Shown here one piece after another: positions 1 through 7,402 of a stretch of 17,981 nt of DNA. Source of the DNA: Planctomycetota bacterium (GTDB taxonomy: Bacteria; Planctomycetota; Planctomycetia; Gemmatales; Gemmataceae); contig JAGWVO010000022.1 of NCBI GenBank assembly GCA_018970845.1, positions 1 through 17,981 of the forward strand. Reading direction: 5' to 3'. Both the position numbers and the translations under genes were made by a program. A model generated the notes under the pieces. The model was not told where the DNA came from and ran no database searches. It saw nothing but the letters and a program-made list of their open reading frames with translations. The stretch's first letter is position 1; each line of letters opens with the position of its first letter.

Positions 1-248
1 TGTTCCGTCGGTTCTCCTCCCAAAAGCGTGATTCCCTCAATTGCATCGTCTTCTAAAGCCTTTTCGATTTCCAGTTTCAGGGATGAAACGGATCGCTTCG
101 TTCCACCAGTCGATGAAAACAGGTGGGGATTGCAACAACCCGGGCATCGGATGGAGCAACCTTGAAACCATGCCGCCCATCGACGGCCAGGGCCTTCCGC
201 CTCGGTGGGGCATGCGATGGATGCTATGTCTGCGGTTAATTCTGGCAT
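1..248 (-). CDS. Radical SAM / 4Fe-4S activating-enzyme-like protein, N-terminal part (runs off the left edge)
   Basis: Reading the minus strand from the ATG at 248 gives 82 codons with no stop up to the window edge. Residues 28-44 read FQGCSIRCPGCCNPHLF, a CX3CX2C radical-SAM cluster (Cys31, Cys35, Cys38) in the context typical of anaerobic ribonucleotide reductase activase (NrdG) and related 4Fe-4S single-cluster proteins. Residues 71-81 read EGITLLGGEPT, where GGEP is the SAM-amino-group-binding motif of the superfamily. Such enzymes cleave S-adenosylmethionine reductively; many make a glycyl radical on a partner, but the partner cannot be seen here. An AGGG lies about seven bases before the ATG, supporting the start, and a stop at 267-269 closes the frame upstream. 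The gene follows the lipoprotein stop by 42 bases on the same strand, so cotranscription is possible. The remaining C-terminal part is outside the window. The family call is firm, the exact function is not. Confidence 0.85.
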   Translation of the reverse strand, partial: MPELTADIASIACPTEAEGPGRRWAAWFQGCSIRCPGCCNPHLFSSTGGTKRSVSSLKLEIEKALEDDAIEGITLLGGEPTE

Positions 249-290
249 GTCGCGACCCTGACCGAATCAATTTGCAGAGCAGGCTTATTT

Positions 291-1172
291 TTAGCGGGCT
301 TCCTGGGCGAGAAGCGCCAGCGGTCTTGGTCCATCAACTTTTGCTGTGTTCTGATTCGTGCCGCCCCCCATGCGCGCCGTCCGGATCACAAGCAAGCGTT
401 GGACCGACCCTCGAGGGTCTGGTTGCCGAAACCAGGCGCATCCCATTGTCGTGGCGTTTTCCCCATAAGCGCCAACCAGGACAAACTCCCCCTGCCTGAC
501 ATCCATTTCAAACTGGCAGGCAGGATAACGCTCAACTTGCTGCTGGGTTTGCAACTGCCAAGTGAGGATTCCGGCTTGATCCTGCACGGCCCTTGGCCGC
601 ATTTGGGCCTCTCCATGCTTCACTAGGGGGCAAAGTCCAATTTTCAATTTCCCGGGCTCACCCGGTTTGACGATCACTTCCAAATGGCAAGTGGCATTGG
701 TTTGCTGCCAAGTTTCAGGATCGCCCGGCGAGCGCACCTGATAGCGCAGTTCATCCCGGGTTGTTCCAATTGTCGCCAAAACCGGCTGACTAAGACGAGT
801 TTGAATTTGGCGCGGGTTGATGCACGACCGGTCTGATCCCAGGATGTCGAGAAAAGCCTGGGGAGGTTGGCCCCCGAGAACTCCAGCCCGAATGCCGTTT
901 TCCGCAAGACCGATTTTCTTTTCAAACGGTATCACTTGTTCGTCGACCATTTCCCAGAGAGCTGAATGGATGTATGGGTCATTCATCGGCCGTTCCACCA
1001 CCGCAAGGCAAACCATGACGGCATCCTCGCCCTCGACTCCCTTGAGGGACTGGTTCCGCTTGCCGCTGATCCATTGAGCGGGTTCAAATCCAGTGGAATG
1101 AGCGCAGCCTTGGATGGTGCCCATGGCGACCATCAAAAGCAGGATGCCGGGATAGTTGAACCGGACAGGCAT
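291..1172 (-). CDS. Putative secreted lipoprotein of unknown function
   Basis: The ATG at 1172 gives 293 residues. The N-terminus has a basic start (MPVRF), a hydrophobic stretch (PGILLLMVAMG) and then IQGC, a plausible lipobox with Cys23 as the lipidated residue; Gln at -2 is unusual. The mature part has no catalytic motif I can name. It contains segments such as PMNDPYIHSALWEMVDEQ and two well-separated Cys residues, and its style recalls conserved hypothetical lipoproteins of planctomycetes; that is recollection, not a search result. The open frame continues upstream to a nominal start at 1316, which would overlap the divergent dehydrogenase. An in-frame ATG at 1226 has an AAGG about nine bases ahead and would add 18 residues, so the start is uncertain. 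The gene lies 42 bases upstream of the radical-SAM gene on the same strand and is divergent from the SDR gene. Confidence 0.72.
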   Translation of the reverse strand: MPVRFNYPGILLLMVAMGTIQGCAHSTGFEPAQWISGKRNQSLKGVEGEDAVMVCLAVVERPMNDPYIHSALWEMVDEQVIPFEKKIGLAENGIRAGVLGGQPPQAFLDILGSDRSCINPRQIQTRLSQPVLATIGTTRDELRYQVRSPGDPETWQQTNATCHLEVIVKPGEPGKLKIGLCPLVKHGEAQMRPRAVQDQAGILTWQLQTQQQVERYPACQFEMDVRQGEFVLVGAYGENATTMGCAWFRQPDPRGSVQRLLVIRTARMGGGTNQNTAKVDGPRPLALLAQEAR

Positions 1173-1314
1173 ATTGGCCAACGCTCGATTCTTGGTCGCA
1201 AGATCCTGAAATTCCAAGACTCTCATGGCGAATGCCTTCAGAAATGGCATCATGTCAAGCGGAACTAACGGTGGCCGAACTAATAGCGGCCAATGACACA
1301 AAGTGGGGAAAGCC

Positions 1315-2079
1315 ATGGGTTTGGAACAATTTCAGCTGAACGGACGAGTGGCGTTGGTGACCGGGGGCAGCAAGGGGTTGGGCTTGGCGATGGCGCGCGC
1401 GTTAGCCCAAGCGGGTGCCGATATCCTCATCTCAAGCCGTCATGCCGACGAGTTGGAACGGGCCGCGGCGAAGATTGTGGATGGGACAAACCGCCGGTGC
1501 TCCTGGCATGTGGCAGACATGGGCCAAAGGGTCCAAGTCAAGGAATTGGCCGATTGGGCACAAAGCCAGTTTGGTAAAGTGGATATATTGGTCAATAATG
1601 CGGGAACCAACAAGCCCCAGCCGATCGATCAGATCGATGATGCCACTTGGGATGCGGTCATGGAGATCAACCTGAACTCGGTCATGGCCCTCACTCGGGC
1701 CTTGGTTCCGGGAATGAAGGCGAGAAAATGGGGCCGGGTGATTCACATTTCCTCGATCATGGGTGTGCTAAGCAAGGAAAAGAGAAATGTTTATTCGGCC
1801 ACGAAGGCGGCATTGCTGGGACTGTGTCGAGCCAGTGCCATCGATCTTGGCCACCATGGAATCACGGTGAATTGCTTGTCTCCTGGACCATTCCTGACCG
1901 ACCTTCCTGCCTCCGTCCTTAGCGAACCTGAGAAACAGGCCTTTGCCGATCACACGGCGCTGGGGCGTTGGGGAGATCCCGAGGAACTTGCCGGGCCCTT
2001 GCTGCTTCTTGCCAGCGAAGCCGGTCGTTATATCACGGGAAGCAACTTGTTGGTCGATGGGGGCTTTGTTGTTCGGTAA
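1315..2079 (+). CDS. Short-chain dehydrogenase/reductase (FabG/gluconate 5-dehydrogenase-like)
   Basis: The ATG at 1315 gives a 254-residue protein, the normal size of a classical SDR. The cofactor motif TGGSKGLG is at residues 16-23, NNAG at 94-97, and the catalytic set is complete: Ser147 (HISS), Tyr160 and Lys164 (YSATK). The C-terminal VDGGF before the stop is also typical. The enzyme is a cytosolic NAD(P)-dependent oxidoreductase acting on a hydroxyl or keto group. The sequence looks closest to sugar-acid (gluconate 5-dehydrogenase) or 3-oxoacyl-ACP reductase relatives, but the substrate cannot be deduced. A GTG at 1303 is in frame; I prefer the ATG because a purine-rich GGGGAAAG sits just before it. 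The gene stands alone, divergent from the lipoprotein gene, and its neighbours give no pathway hint. It is separate from the SDR domain fused to FolK further right and, unlike that one, retains Tyr. Confidence 0.92.
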   Translation: MGLEQFQLNGRVALVTGGSKGLGLAMARALAQAGADILISSRHADELERAAAKIVDGTNRRCSWHVADMGQRVQVKELADWAQSQFGKVDILVNNAGTNKPQPIDQIDDATWDAVMEINLNSVMALTRALVPGMKARKWGRVIHISSIMGVLSKEKRNVYSATKAALLGLCRASAIDLGHHGITVNCLSPGPFLTDLPASVLSEPEKQAFADHTALGRWGDPEELAGPLLLLASEAGRYITGSNLLVDGGFVVR

Positions 2080-2137
2080 CACCAGAAAGCCGAACCGGTT
2101 CCGGAAATATTTCAGGACAAATCCCTGCCCGATTTTC

Positions 2138-2167
2138 TTGCCCCAGGCCGGGAAGATCAGGTATGAT
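2138..2167 (+). promoter_or_regulatory. Possible sigma70-type promoter for the 136-residue hypothetical gene
   Basis: TTGCCC at 2138-2143 and TATGAT at 2162-2167 are separated by 18 bases and resemble -35 (TTGACA) and -10 (TATAAT) boxes. They lie in the gap between the SDR stop and the next start and would give a leader of roughly 40 bases. The match is by eye only; planctomycete promoters are poorly conserved, so this is tentative. Confidence 0.35.
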
Positions 2168-2214
2168 CGAATTGGATTAACACACCAGCAAAGATCAGGT
2201 TGAAGGTTCGCAGC

Positions 2215-2625
2215 ATGGACCTACCGACCCGCACGGCTTCCATTCACGACGACTGTCGTGTCGAGGAAGACGCGTTCAAGTGGATCGAAAGCGAAAAGGT
2301 GGGCCACGATCTTGGCGACACCGCCATCAGGCGTTGGGTTCAGGTGCACTGGTGGGGATATCTCAGGGCCCGATGGCTTGAGCACCTTCAGGGAACATGT
2401 TTCTGGGTGGAACTCGACCGCGGCGACTTCGGGCTTCTTCCCCGCCTTTTTGTTGAGCATGGCAAACTGCTCTCAACCATCATCGACAAACTCAAGGCGG
2501 GTGAGGAAAACCTTGATGTGATCAACTGGGCGATTGACGAACAGATCCCAATGGAGCATGTCCGCGAAATCCTTGAAAAACTCGACATCAACTCCCGTAG
2601 ATTGGCCCACCGTTTCGACCTGTGA
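2215..2625 (+). CDS. Small hypothetical protein rich in Trp and charged residues
   Basis: I do not recognise a named domain. The ATG at 2215 has GAAGG eight bases ahead and gives 136 residues; a TTG at 2200 is also in frame but has less support. The protein is soluble, with no signal peptide or membrane segment. Its most striking part is residues 38-62, where RRWVQVHWWGYLRARWLEHLQG has four Trp and several Arg, followed by FWVELDRGDFGLL (63-75). A helical, acidic C-terminal half contains EENLDVINWA and ends in LDINSRRLAHRFDL. Such dense aromatic and charged conservation-like patches suggest a real, constrained protein and not a chance frame; I recall similar proteins in planctomycete genomes but cannot confirm this. 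It ends 26 bases before the convergent stop of the folK-SDR gene, so it has its own transcription unit or follows the upstream SDR. Confidence 0.78.
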   Translation: MDLPTRTASIHDDCRVEEDAFKWIESEKVGHDLGDTAIRRWVQVHWWGYLRARWLEHLQGTCFWVELDRGDFGLLPRLFVEHGKLLSTIIDKLKAGEENLDVINWAIDEQIPMEHVREILEKLDINSRRLAHRFDL

Positions 2626-2651
2626 TGCATCGAACCGGATGGCAATACCCG

Positions 2652-3944
2652 TCAGGACCGAACAGCGCCGCCATTAACCCTGATGATTTGCCCGGTCATC
2701 CATTCCCCACCGGGTCCTGAAAGATAACGGGCGCAGGATGCGATGTCCTGGGGCGCACCCCAGCGCCGCAGCAAGGTCTCGCTCTCGACCCGTTCTTGCC
2801 ATTCACCTGAGGCCTGATTTCCCCACGCGGTCCTGACCCAACCCGGGGCGATGCCATTCACCCTGACTTTGGGAGCCAAATCAACGGCCAAAGCCTTGGT
2901 GAAGGCCATCACTCCCGCCTTGGTGGCGCCAAACAGTTGACCGCTGTCCCCTTCCATTCCCGTTTCGGCCTGGTCCCAACCAATCGTCAAGATCACTCCG
3001 TTTCCCCGCCGCGAGAGATGGCAGCCGGCCGCGCGGCAGGCTTCCATGCAGGCGACCATGTCGACCTGCACAAGCGATTTCAGCTTTTCATCGAATGACG
3101 CGTGCCTGCCGCTGCCGGTGAGAATGTCGGCGCCAGCGTTTTGAATCCATATGTCGGTTTCGGGCGCCAAATCAAAAACCCTCTCAGCAAGCGATTTCCC
3201 GGCGCCGGGAAGCGAAAGGTCGGCTTCAATGGCGATGTGTCCGTGGCCCAGTGACTCCAAGTTGCTTGCCAGCAATTCCGCCCGCCTTCCATGAATCAAG
3301 ACCTTGGCTCCCGCCAGCATGAGTTCCTGGGCGATTGTCCGGCCGATGCCCGAACTGGAACCGGCGACAAAGGCGGTGCGGCCGACCAGTTCCCTTCCGG
3401 GCGCCGGTCCCCAACTCCTGGTGCCGTCCAGCGCCGCCAGAAGGTTGGCGATCGTTTTGCCACTGACGGGATGAAGCCAGTCGGGCGCGATTTCGGCTGC
3501 CGGAGCCAGAACAAACCTCCTCGCGTGCATTCGGGGGTGGGGCAAGGTGATGCCTGCGGAATCGACGATCAAGTCGCCCATGAGGAGCACATCGAGGTCG
3601 AGCGTCCTGGGTCCGTCCTTGACGGTTCGCGTGCGGCCATGGGCCAACTCGCATTCGAGTAGTAGCGCCATGAGTTCCGACGGCTGAAGGCGGGTTTCAA
3701 GAATCGCGGCGCCATTGAGAAACGCCGGTTGGCCCGCCGGGCCGCCAACCGGATCTGTTTCGATCCACGAGGAGCGCCTGACAATTTCGGCCTTTTTGGT
3801 GTTTCTGATCCATGAGAGGGCGGAGGCGAGGGAACTGGCCCTGTCCCCAAGATTGGCTCCAAGGCCGATCAGGGCATGGCGGGTTTTCGCGGCTGGGGAG
3901 GATTCTGACTGCGCCAAGGTTGATCTCCCGGAGCGGAACCACAC
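2652..3944 (-). CDS. folK: Bifunctional HPPK (FolK) fused to an SDR-family domain
   Basis: Using the GTG at 3944 (430 residues), residues 22-170 form a complete 6-hydroxymethyl-7,8-dihydropterin pyrophosphokinase. It has GLGANLGDR (27-35), ETDPVGG (62-68), AFLNGA (74-79), GRTRTVKDGPRTLDLDVLL (103-121) with the Mg-binding Asp pair, and PHPRMHARRFVLAP (135-148). This enzyme transfers pyrophosphate from ATP to the pterin in folate synthesis. Residues 186-430 are an SDR fold with GSSSGIG at 195-201, QNAG at 268-271, APGWVRT at 366-372 and VNGGA at the end. Where classical SDRs have YxxxK this one has FGATK (338-342), and the usual Ser is replaced by IGWDQ (321-325); the Tyr-less site is unusual. 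Fusion to a pteridine enzyme suggests a FolM/PTR1-like pterin or dihydrofolate reductase role, but the PTR1-type Arg motif is absent. A TTG at 3917 has a better ribosome site (GGGAG) and would remove nine residues. Confidence 0.93.
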   Translation of the reverse strand: MWFRSGRSTLAQSESSPAAKTRHALIGLGANLGDRASSLASALSWIRNTKKAEIVRRSSWIETDPVGGPAGQPAFLNGAAILETRLQPSELMALLLECELAHGRTRTVKDGPRTLDLDVLLMGDLIVDSAGITLPHPRMHARRFVLAPAAEIAPDWLHPVSGKTIANLLAALDGTRSWGPAPGRELVGRTAFVAGSSSGIGRTIAQELMLAGAKVLIHGRRAELLASNLESLGHGHIAIEADLSLPGAGKSLAERVFDLAPETDIWIQNAGADILTGSGRHASFDEKLKSLVQVDMVACMEACRAAGCHLSRRGNGVILTIGWDQAETGMEGDSGQLFGATKAGVMAFTKALAVDLAPKVRVNGIAPGWVRTAWGNQASGEWQERVESETLLRRWGAPQDIASCARYLSGPGGEWMTGQIIRVNGGAVRS

Positions 3945-3953
3945 ACTGACTTA

Positions 3954-4502
3954 ATGAAACCTGTCGCGCGCCTCATCCTCAAGGCCGTTGTCATGGCTTG
4001 GTCCGCTCCGAACACGCTGGTGGGCCTGTCGCTTCTGGTTTTGTTCGGCCGGGGCGCGCGTATCGCATGGGTGGACGGCGCCCTGGAGGCGTGGGGAAGC
4101 GGCATTCGTTTGATGTTCGCGAGATACAGCCCGATTGGCGCATCCGCCATGACCTTGGGGCATGTGGTTCTAGGCACCGACCAAACGATTCTGGCGATGG
4201 CTCGCGATCATGAAAGAGTCCATGTAAGGCAGGCCGAGCGCTGGGGACCGTTCTTCCTTCCGGCGTATTTGGGTTTTTCGTTGTTCCTTTGGATTCGCGG
4301 GAAGGATGCCTATCGCCACAACCCTTTCGAGATTGCCGCCTATGGCAAAACCGTGATTCGCAATGAAACAGTCGAGGACGGTGAGATCCCAAGAGGAAGA
4401 TCGGCGCTAGGATTGAGAATGGCCATCGTGGGGCTTTTTCTTCTGTCGGGCTTTCTGTTGGTGATGGCTTCTCTCAACCAACCCGAACGATTCGAAGAGT
4501 GA
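3954..4502 (+). CDS. Small membrane protein with HExxH metalloprotease-like motif
   Basis: The protein has 182 residues. HERVH at 86-90 is an exact HExxH zinc-binding motif inside DHERVHVRQAERWG, and NPFEIAAY (123-130) downstream could supply Glu126 as a third ligand, as in gluzincin-type peptidases and DUF4157-like proteins. Hydrophobic segments are visible near residues 8-31, around 99-114, and at 153-172 near the C-terminus, so it is probably membrane-bound with the motif on one face. I cannot assign a substrate, and it may not be an active protease. It is divergent from the folK-SDR gene with only a few bases between the two nominal starts, so they probably share a promoter region, and it reads in the same direction as queF. 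An in-frame ATG at 3993 is an alternative start; neither has a clear ribosome site. Confidence 0.8.
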   Translation: MKPVARLILKAVVMAWSAPNTLVGLSLLVLFGRGARIAWVDGALEAWGSGIRLMFARYSPIGASAMTLGHVVLGTDQTILAMARDHERVHVRQAERWGPFFLPAYLGFSLFLWIRGKDAYRHNPFEIAAYGKTVIRNETVEDGEIPRGRSALGLRMAIVGLFLLSGFLLVMASLNQPERFEE

Positions 4503-4551
4503 TGCCGGGAGCCATGCCGGGGCGGTTTTTTTCATCGTTGACTATGATGAA

Positions 4552-4956
4552 ATGGTGATGATCCTAAGGCCGGATGGAATTGTCATGAATCTCACGGAAG
4601 CGCCATCGAGGGACCAAATTGAAACATTTCCCAACCCGGTTCCGGGAAGGGCCTATGTGATCGAAATCGTTTGCCCCGAATTCACCACGGTATGCCCCAA
4701 AACCGGACACCCTGATTTCGGCACCCTCACCTTCACCTACACTCCCGACCAACATTGCGTGGAGCTCAAATCACTCAAGCTATACCTGCAAAGGTATCGA
4801 AATCAGGGCGTGTTTTACGAGGTTGTGACCAACCGAATCCTTGACGACTTCGTGGCGGTGGTGAAACCCTTGCGCTGTGAGCTGGCGGGCAGGTATACCC
4901 CACGGGGCGGTATCAGCACCAATGTCACCGTGACTTACCCGGCCAAGCCGCAATGA
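4552..4956 (+). CDS. queF: NADPH-dependent 7-cyano-7-deazaguanine reductase (preQ0 reductase)
   Basis: QueF reduces the nitrile of preQ0 to the aminomethyl group of preQ1 with NADPH, a step in queuosine tRNA-modification synthesis, in the cytosol. The 134-residue length fits the short, unimodular QueF type. Residues 41-57 read CPEFTTVCPKTGHPDFG, placing the nucleophile Cys48 and general acid Asp55 where B. subtilis QueF has Cys55 and Asp62. ELKSLKLYLQ (71-80) is the substrate-binding signature, and FYEVVTNRILDD (88-99) carries the conserved Glu, with Tyr where B. subtilis has His. ATGs at 4552, 4558 and 4585 are all in frame and none has a strong ribosome site; the last begins MNLTEAP and is nearer the usual QueF start. 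No other queuosine gene is in the window. A run of seven T at 4526-4532 lies just upstream. Identification is firm. Confidence 0.95.
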   Translation: MVMILRPDGIVMNLTEAPSRDQIETFPNPVPGRAYVIEIVCPEFTTVCPKTGHPDFGTLTFTYTPDQHCVELKSLKLYLQRYRNQGVFYEVVTNRILDDFVAVVKPLRCELAGRYTPRGGISTNVTVTYPAKPQ

Positions 4957-4971
4957 CCACGGGGAGGCCAA

Positions 4972-7338
4972 GTGCCGGTTGATCAGGCATTTCGAGAACA
5001 ACTGCTCGACCGTTATTTGGCTGCCCTGCCATACCCTCCCTATCCGGTTCAGGATGAGGCCCTGCTGGCCTGGTTTGGGGGAGAACCGGGCGGTGTTCTT
5101 GTCTGCGCGCCAACCGGCACCGGAAAAACGCTTATCGCCGAGGCGGCCCTGTTTGAGGCCCTCCATGCCGGGACCAAGGCCTATTACACGACCCCGCTGA
5201 TCGCTCTGACCGAACAAAAGTTTCACGAGATCAGGAAAAAGGCCAAGGATTGGGGCTTTTCCCCCGATTCTGTCGGCCTGGTGACGGGAAACCGGAAGGT
5301 AAACCCAGCCGCTCCCATCCTCGTCGTCGTGGCTGAAATCCTGCTCAACAGGTTGCTTAATCCGCATGAATTTCCGATGGAAGGCGTCACCTCGGTGGTG
5401 ATGGACGAATTCCACAACTTCGCCGACCAGGAGCGAGGGATCGTCTGGGAACTTTCGCTGGCCTATCTTCCGCCGACGGCACGGCTGATGCTGCTTTCGG
5501 CCACGGTCGGCAACTCGAGGGAATTCCTCAACTGGCTCAGCCGTTCCCATGGACGGAAACTCGACCTTGTGGAAAGTTTCGACCGCAAGGTTCCGTTGAG
5601 CTACCACTGGATACCTGACGAATTCCTTCCTGAGCATCTTGAATGGATGGCCAAGGGGGAGGGGGAATCAAGAAAAACCCCAACTCTAGTCTTTTGTTTC
5701 AACCGCGACCAGTGCTGGAGTGTTGCGGAAATACTCAAGGGCCACGACCTGATGGCACCCGGCACCCGGGGCCCGCTCCTTGCCGAATTGGACAAGCGGG
5801 ACATGCGTTTTGGGGCCGGGCCACGCCTGCTCCAACTCCTCAAGCGAGGAATCGGGATCCATCATGCCGGCCTACTGCCGAGGTACAGGCGAATCGTGGA
5901 GGAATTGTTCGAGAAAAAACTGCTTTCCGTAGCCGTTTGCACCGAAACCCTTGCGGCTGGAATCAACCTGCCCGCCAGATCGGTGGTGCTGACGAGCTTG
6001 GCCAAGGGGCCGGCCGGCAAGCAGAAACTCATCGACGCCAGCACGGCGCAGCAGATTTTCGGGCGCGCCGGTCGTCCCCAGTTCGACGACAAGGGGCATG
6101 TCTTCTGCCTTGCTCATGAGGAGGATGTCAGGCTGCTTCGCTGGAAGCGGCAATATGACGCCATTCCCGAGGACACCAAGGATCCGGCCCTGATTCGCAA
6201 GAGGAAGGAATTGCGGCGGAAAAAACCCGAGCGAAATGACAAGTTCCTGCATTGGACCGAAAACCAGTTCAATGCCCTGCAGGTTGCCGCTCCCGTGCGG
6301 CTTTACAGCAAGGGGCCGCTTCCCTGGCGCCTCCTGGCCCACCTGCTGAGTCTTTCCCCGGATGTCGGCCGGGTCAGGGCCGTCATCCGCAAGCGGCTTC
6401 TCGATTCGGCGCGGGTTCGGGCCGGGGAAGTGCTGCTCGAAAGGATGCTCGTTTCGCTTCATCAGGCCGGTTATGTCCGGCTTGATCCCCCTCCGCCCCC
6501 CGAGGCCGAAACAACGGCCGGCAGCAAGGTGGAATACCAGGCGGCCCTGGCGCATCCCGAACCCTCATTGGCCCGGTTGCTTGCCTTCCGAAGCGTTCAT
6601 CCCCTGCTTGCCGACTGGCTTTGCCCGCGCCTGGCGATCGCCGATGACCTTGAGCGGCTTCAGATCCTCGAGGGGCTTCTTGGAATGCCGGTGGCGCTGG
6701 TGCGCTCGACCCGTGTGCCCGGGCCCGAGCACCTGCCACCCGGAAAACTGCAAACGGAAATCCTTGATCCCGAGCTTTTGCGGCGGGGGCTGATCGCCGC
6801 GCCGAAGCCTCCCGGGGAGGAAGACGACGAGGATGATGATCCCAGGTTCAGGGAGCGGCCTCCTTGCCTGGTTGACAGGGCCAGGATGCTTTTCGAGGAC
6901 ATTCACCCGGGAGTGGGCGAACTTGAATTTTCAGGAACCTGGGCGGCGGGAGAGATCCTCGAGCGATACAGCGGCAACTTCGAGGTGTATATCCGCAACA
7001 GGGAACTACTCAGGCAGGAGGGAATCATATTCCGTCACCTCCTCAGGCTGGTGCTTCTGTGCGGCGAGTTTTCACGCGTTCCCCCCGAGACAGACCCCGC
7101 GGGAGTGGAAGCATGGGTCGGCTGGCTGGGAAAACTGGCCCAGAGGGCGACGGAAATATGCCTGAAAATCGATCCCCAGAGCACTCAGGAGAACGCGCTG
7201 GCGCTTCAGGATGCACCGATTCCCGTTGTGGGAAAACAAGCCGTTCCAGGGAAAGAGGAGCAGGTTACCACCACCCCGCCGATTCCTGCCAAGGTCCACC
7301 CCGGATTCGGGTCGGGCCTGGGTGAGGAGTTCGACTGA
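4972..7338 (+). CDS. Ski2-like DExH-box helicase
   Basis: This 788-residue superfamily 2 helicase has an ordered set of motifs: APTGTGKT (Walker A, 46-53), TPLIALTEQK (Ia, 74-83), DEFH (motif II, 145-148), SAT (III, 176-178), GIHHAGLLP (295-303), TETLAAGINLPA (324-335) and QIFGRAGRPQFD (VI, 361-372). The last three are characteristic of the Ski2/Mtr4/Brr2-type group, which unwinds RNA or DNA using ATP in the cytoplasm. The 400 residues after the helicase core are not a domain I recognise; they include a proline-rich turn and an acidic run (EEDDEDDD, about 608-615), followed by a helical region. The GTG start at 4972 is preceded by GGGGAGG four bases upstream. The gene begins 15 bases after queF and probably shares its transcript, although I see no functional link. 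The role could be RNA turnover, ribosome assembly or DNA repair; the sequence does not decide. Confidence 0.93.
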   Translation: MPVDQAFREQLLDRYLAALPYPPYPVQDEALLAWFGGEPGGVLVCAPTGTGKTLIAEAALFEALHAGTKAYYTTPLIALTEQKFHEIRKKAKDWGFSPDSVGLVTGNRKVNPAAPILVVVAEILLNRLLNPHEFPMEGVTSVVMDEFHNFADQERGIVWELSLAYLPPTARLMLLSATVGNSREFLNWLSRSHGRKLDLVESFDRKVPLSYHWIPDEFLPEHLEWMAKGEGESRKTPTLVFCFNRDQCWSVAEILKGHDLMAPGTRGPLLAELDKRDMRFGAGPRLLQLLKRGIGIHHAGLLPRYRRIVEELFEKKLLSVAVCTETLAAGINLPARSVVLTSLAKGPAGKQKLIDASTAQQIFGRAGRPQFDDKGHVFCLAHEEDVRLLRWKRQYDAIPEDTKDPALIRKRKELRRKKPERNDKFLHWTENQFNALQVAAPVRLYSKGPLPWRLLAHLLSLSPDVGRVRAVIRKRLLDSARVRAGEVLLERMLVSLHQAGYVRLDPPPPPEAETTAGSKVEYQAALAHPEPSLARLLAFRSVHPLLADWLCPRLAIADDLERLQILEGLLGMPVALVRSTRVPGPEHLPPGKLQTEILDPELLRRGLIAAPKPPGEEDDEDDDPRFRERPPCLVDRARMLFEDIHPGVGELEFSGTWAAGEILERYSGNFEVYIRNRELLRQEGIIFRHLLRLVLLCGEFSRVPPETDPAGVEAWVGWLGKLAQRATEICLKIDPQSTQENALALQDAPIPVVGKQAVPGKEEQVTTTPPIPAKVHPGFGSGLGEEFD

Positions 7339-7402
7339 CCATCCGCGTTCGACTTGTCCCGCGGGCCCGCTCCGTGATATCGAGTCGAATGGACTTCCTT
7401 GA

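Noticed and set aside
37..270. A 77-codon minus-strand frame near the left edge
   Set aside because: Arg-rich with no motif; the neighbouring frame with the radical-SAM motifs is the real one.
4505..4532. Terminator-like sequence before queF: CCGG repeat and seven T
   Set aside because: The only stem I can draw is four base pairs with a long loop, and ATGCCGG is a direct, not inverted, repeat; not convincing as a terminator.
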